Part shown: positions 62,930-64,000 of the stretch, in pieces
Position numbering within the stretch: the first letter of the stretch is position 1
How the letters are laid out: each line of letters begins with the position of its first letter
Source of the DNA: Cryptomeria japonica
Lineage: Eukaryota; Streptophyta; Pinopsida; Cupressales; Cupressaceae
Length of the DNA stretch: 64,000 nucleotides
Direction of reading: 5' to 3'
Assembly (NCBI RefSeq): GCF_030272615.1
Contig: NC_081410.1
Coordinates: forward strand, 574,627,241 to 574,691,240
Translations under genes and position numbers: made by a program
The notes under the pieces: model-generated
Told to the model about the DNA's origin: nothing
Seen by the model: only the letters and a program-made list of their open reading frames with translations
Database searches by the model: none

Positions 62930-63800
62930 ATCTTGGAGATATTTGATCCTATCTTACAAACAGCTTAGAATTTTTGCACCAAATTGTGTTTGTAGGTTGA
63001 AGACAATATTAAGAGCTTTCAGTCCAAAATTCAGAATGTTTGGAGCACATTTGCATTTTCCATGATTTTTTTATGCTTTTTCATAAAAAAAAAATTTGAG
63101 AGCAAATTAGCGAATTTTTCAGATTTTCTTACCTTTTTGGAAATCTCTCATAATTATACACAGGATCTGTTCTTTGTGATTTTAATTTTGATGAAAAATA
63201 TTTCCCTAAAAATCGGATCTTTAAAAATTAGGGTTTTTTCTTATTTTGATCAGATCTCACAAACGGCTTCGAATTTTGACATCAAATTTTGTTTGCAAGT
63301 CAGGAAAATTATCAAAAGTGTTCAGTAAAAATTTCAGATTTTTTGGATCGAACTTTCATTTTATATGAATTTTTTATGATTTTTCATAAAAAATTAATTT
63401 TGAGAGAAAATTAGCGAATTTTTAGGATTTTCTTACATTTTTGGAAATCTCTCAGAATTATACATAGGATTTGTTCTTTATGATTTTAAATTTGATGCAA
63501 GATCATTCCTCAAAAATCGGATCTTTGAAAATTAGGGTTTTGCATTATTTTACTCATATCTCACAAACTGCTTGGATTTGTTGCAGAAATTTTTTTATGC
63601 AAGTTTGGAAGACCATCAGGACTGTCCAGTAAAAATTTCAGATTTTTGGATCGATTTTGCATTTTATATGAATTTTTTATGATTTTTTATAAAAAATTAA
63701 TTTTTTGAGCAAATTAGCAAATATTTTGGATTTTCTTACATTTCTAGAAATATCTTGAAATTTTACAGGTGGTCTTTTTTTTAATGATGAATCAGATCTT
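62930..63800 (+). repeat. About 300-bp tandem repeat in the E7 leader (about 3 copies)
   Basis: Anchors recur at about 300-bp steps: AAATTAGCGAATTTT near 63104 and 63410 and its variant near 63711; ATTAGGGTTTT near 63227 and 63530. Each unit also has TTTTTCATAAAAAA and GGAAATCTCTCA. Copies are diverged by point changes. Short open frames within them are not genes. Confidence 0.85.
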
Positions 63801-64000
63801 TGAATTGGTCAACAAAACGCATTGTTGAAGGCCCCTATTTCACAAAGTCTTTTGGATCTAAAATTTACCTAACTTGTGTGCTTGCAGGAAGGGGTGATCA
63901 TTTGAAACAATCCAAACTACTAATAAATCTTTGTTGTAGGACCTTGACAAGGATTTTATTTTGATCTTTATTATGCCTTGTTTTCATATATTATCAAACA

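Larger units (their letters stand above)
62020..64000 (+). mobile_element. E7: 5' part of a Gypsy-like LTR retrotransposon, cut by window end
   Basis: The LTR starts within the (GT)n run at about 62020 (TGTGGACACC) and ends CCGTAAACA at 62792. A candidate primer site follows, then a non-coding leader with long tandem repeats. No coding sequence is reached before 64000. Confidence 0.7.

Overview
This window looks like nuclear DNA of a plant with a large, repeat-dense genome. A gymnosperm or conifer is my guess, inferred only from repeat style: AT-rich sequence, nested Copia and Gypsy LTR retrotransposons, Copia primer-binding sites matching initiator tRNA-Met, and AAAGGGGGAGAT polypurine tracts. 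I find no intact host gene, no rRNA gene, no functional tRNA gene and no CRISPR array. The content is layers of LTR retrotransposons, a TIR transposon, a TRIM element, a tRNA-related SINE candidate and microsatellites.

Layout. 1-6102: minus-strand Copia element (E1), its 3' LTR cut by the window edge, inserted into the 3' end of a plus-strand Copia relic (E8, 6103-7663). 7664-10959: non-LTR spacer with a SINE-like tRNA-derived repeat and a perfect 149-bp tandem duplication. 10960-22172: plus-strand non-autonomous LTR element (E3); its 5' LTR is split by a 3.8-kb TG...CA insertion with TSD TTGTG. 22469-29100: minus-strand Copia element (E2), same family as E1, with an internal deletion fusing gag to integrase; its 3' LTR is split by a 1.44-kb TRIM with TSD CTAAT. 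30385-38663: minus-strand Ty3/Gypsy element (E6) with gag and protease but no visible RT or integrase; one LTR holds a 993-bp TIR transposon with TTAA duplications. 40515-41534 plus 49610-50366 plus 61802-62019: one microsatellite and inverted-repeat locus broken up by later insertions. 41535-49609: minus-strand non-autonomous element (E4, TSD CATAT). 50367-61801: plus-strand Copia element (E5), its 5' LTR split by a 4.0-kb TG...CA insertion. 62020 to the end: 5' LTR, primer-binding site and repeat-rich leader of a plus-strand Gypsy-like element (E7).

The most interesting system is the E3/E4 pair. Both have LTRs, a tRNA-iMet primer-binding site and a polypurine tract, yet neither shows protease, integrase, RT or RNase H. 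Instead both carry the same two-gene layout on opposite strands: ORF1, a coiled coil followed by four or five CCHC zinc knuckles, and ORF2, a protein of about 1,100 codons that aligns between the two copies along its length. They look like an old non-autonomous family that supplies its own RNA-binding Gag-like protein plus a second conserved protein of unknown function and borrows Copia enzymes, possibly from relatives such as E1, E2 or E5. That borrowing is inference; the conserved two-ORF layout is visible in the sequence.
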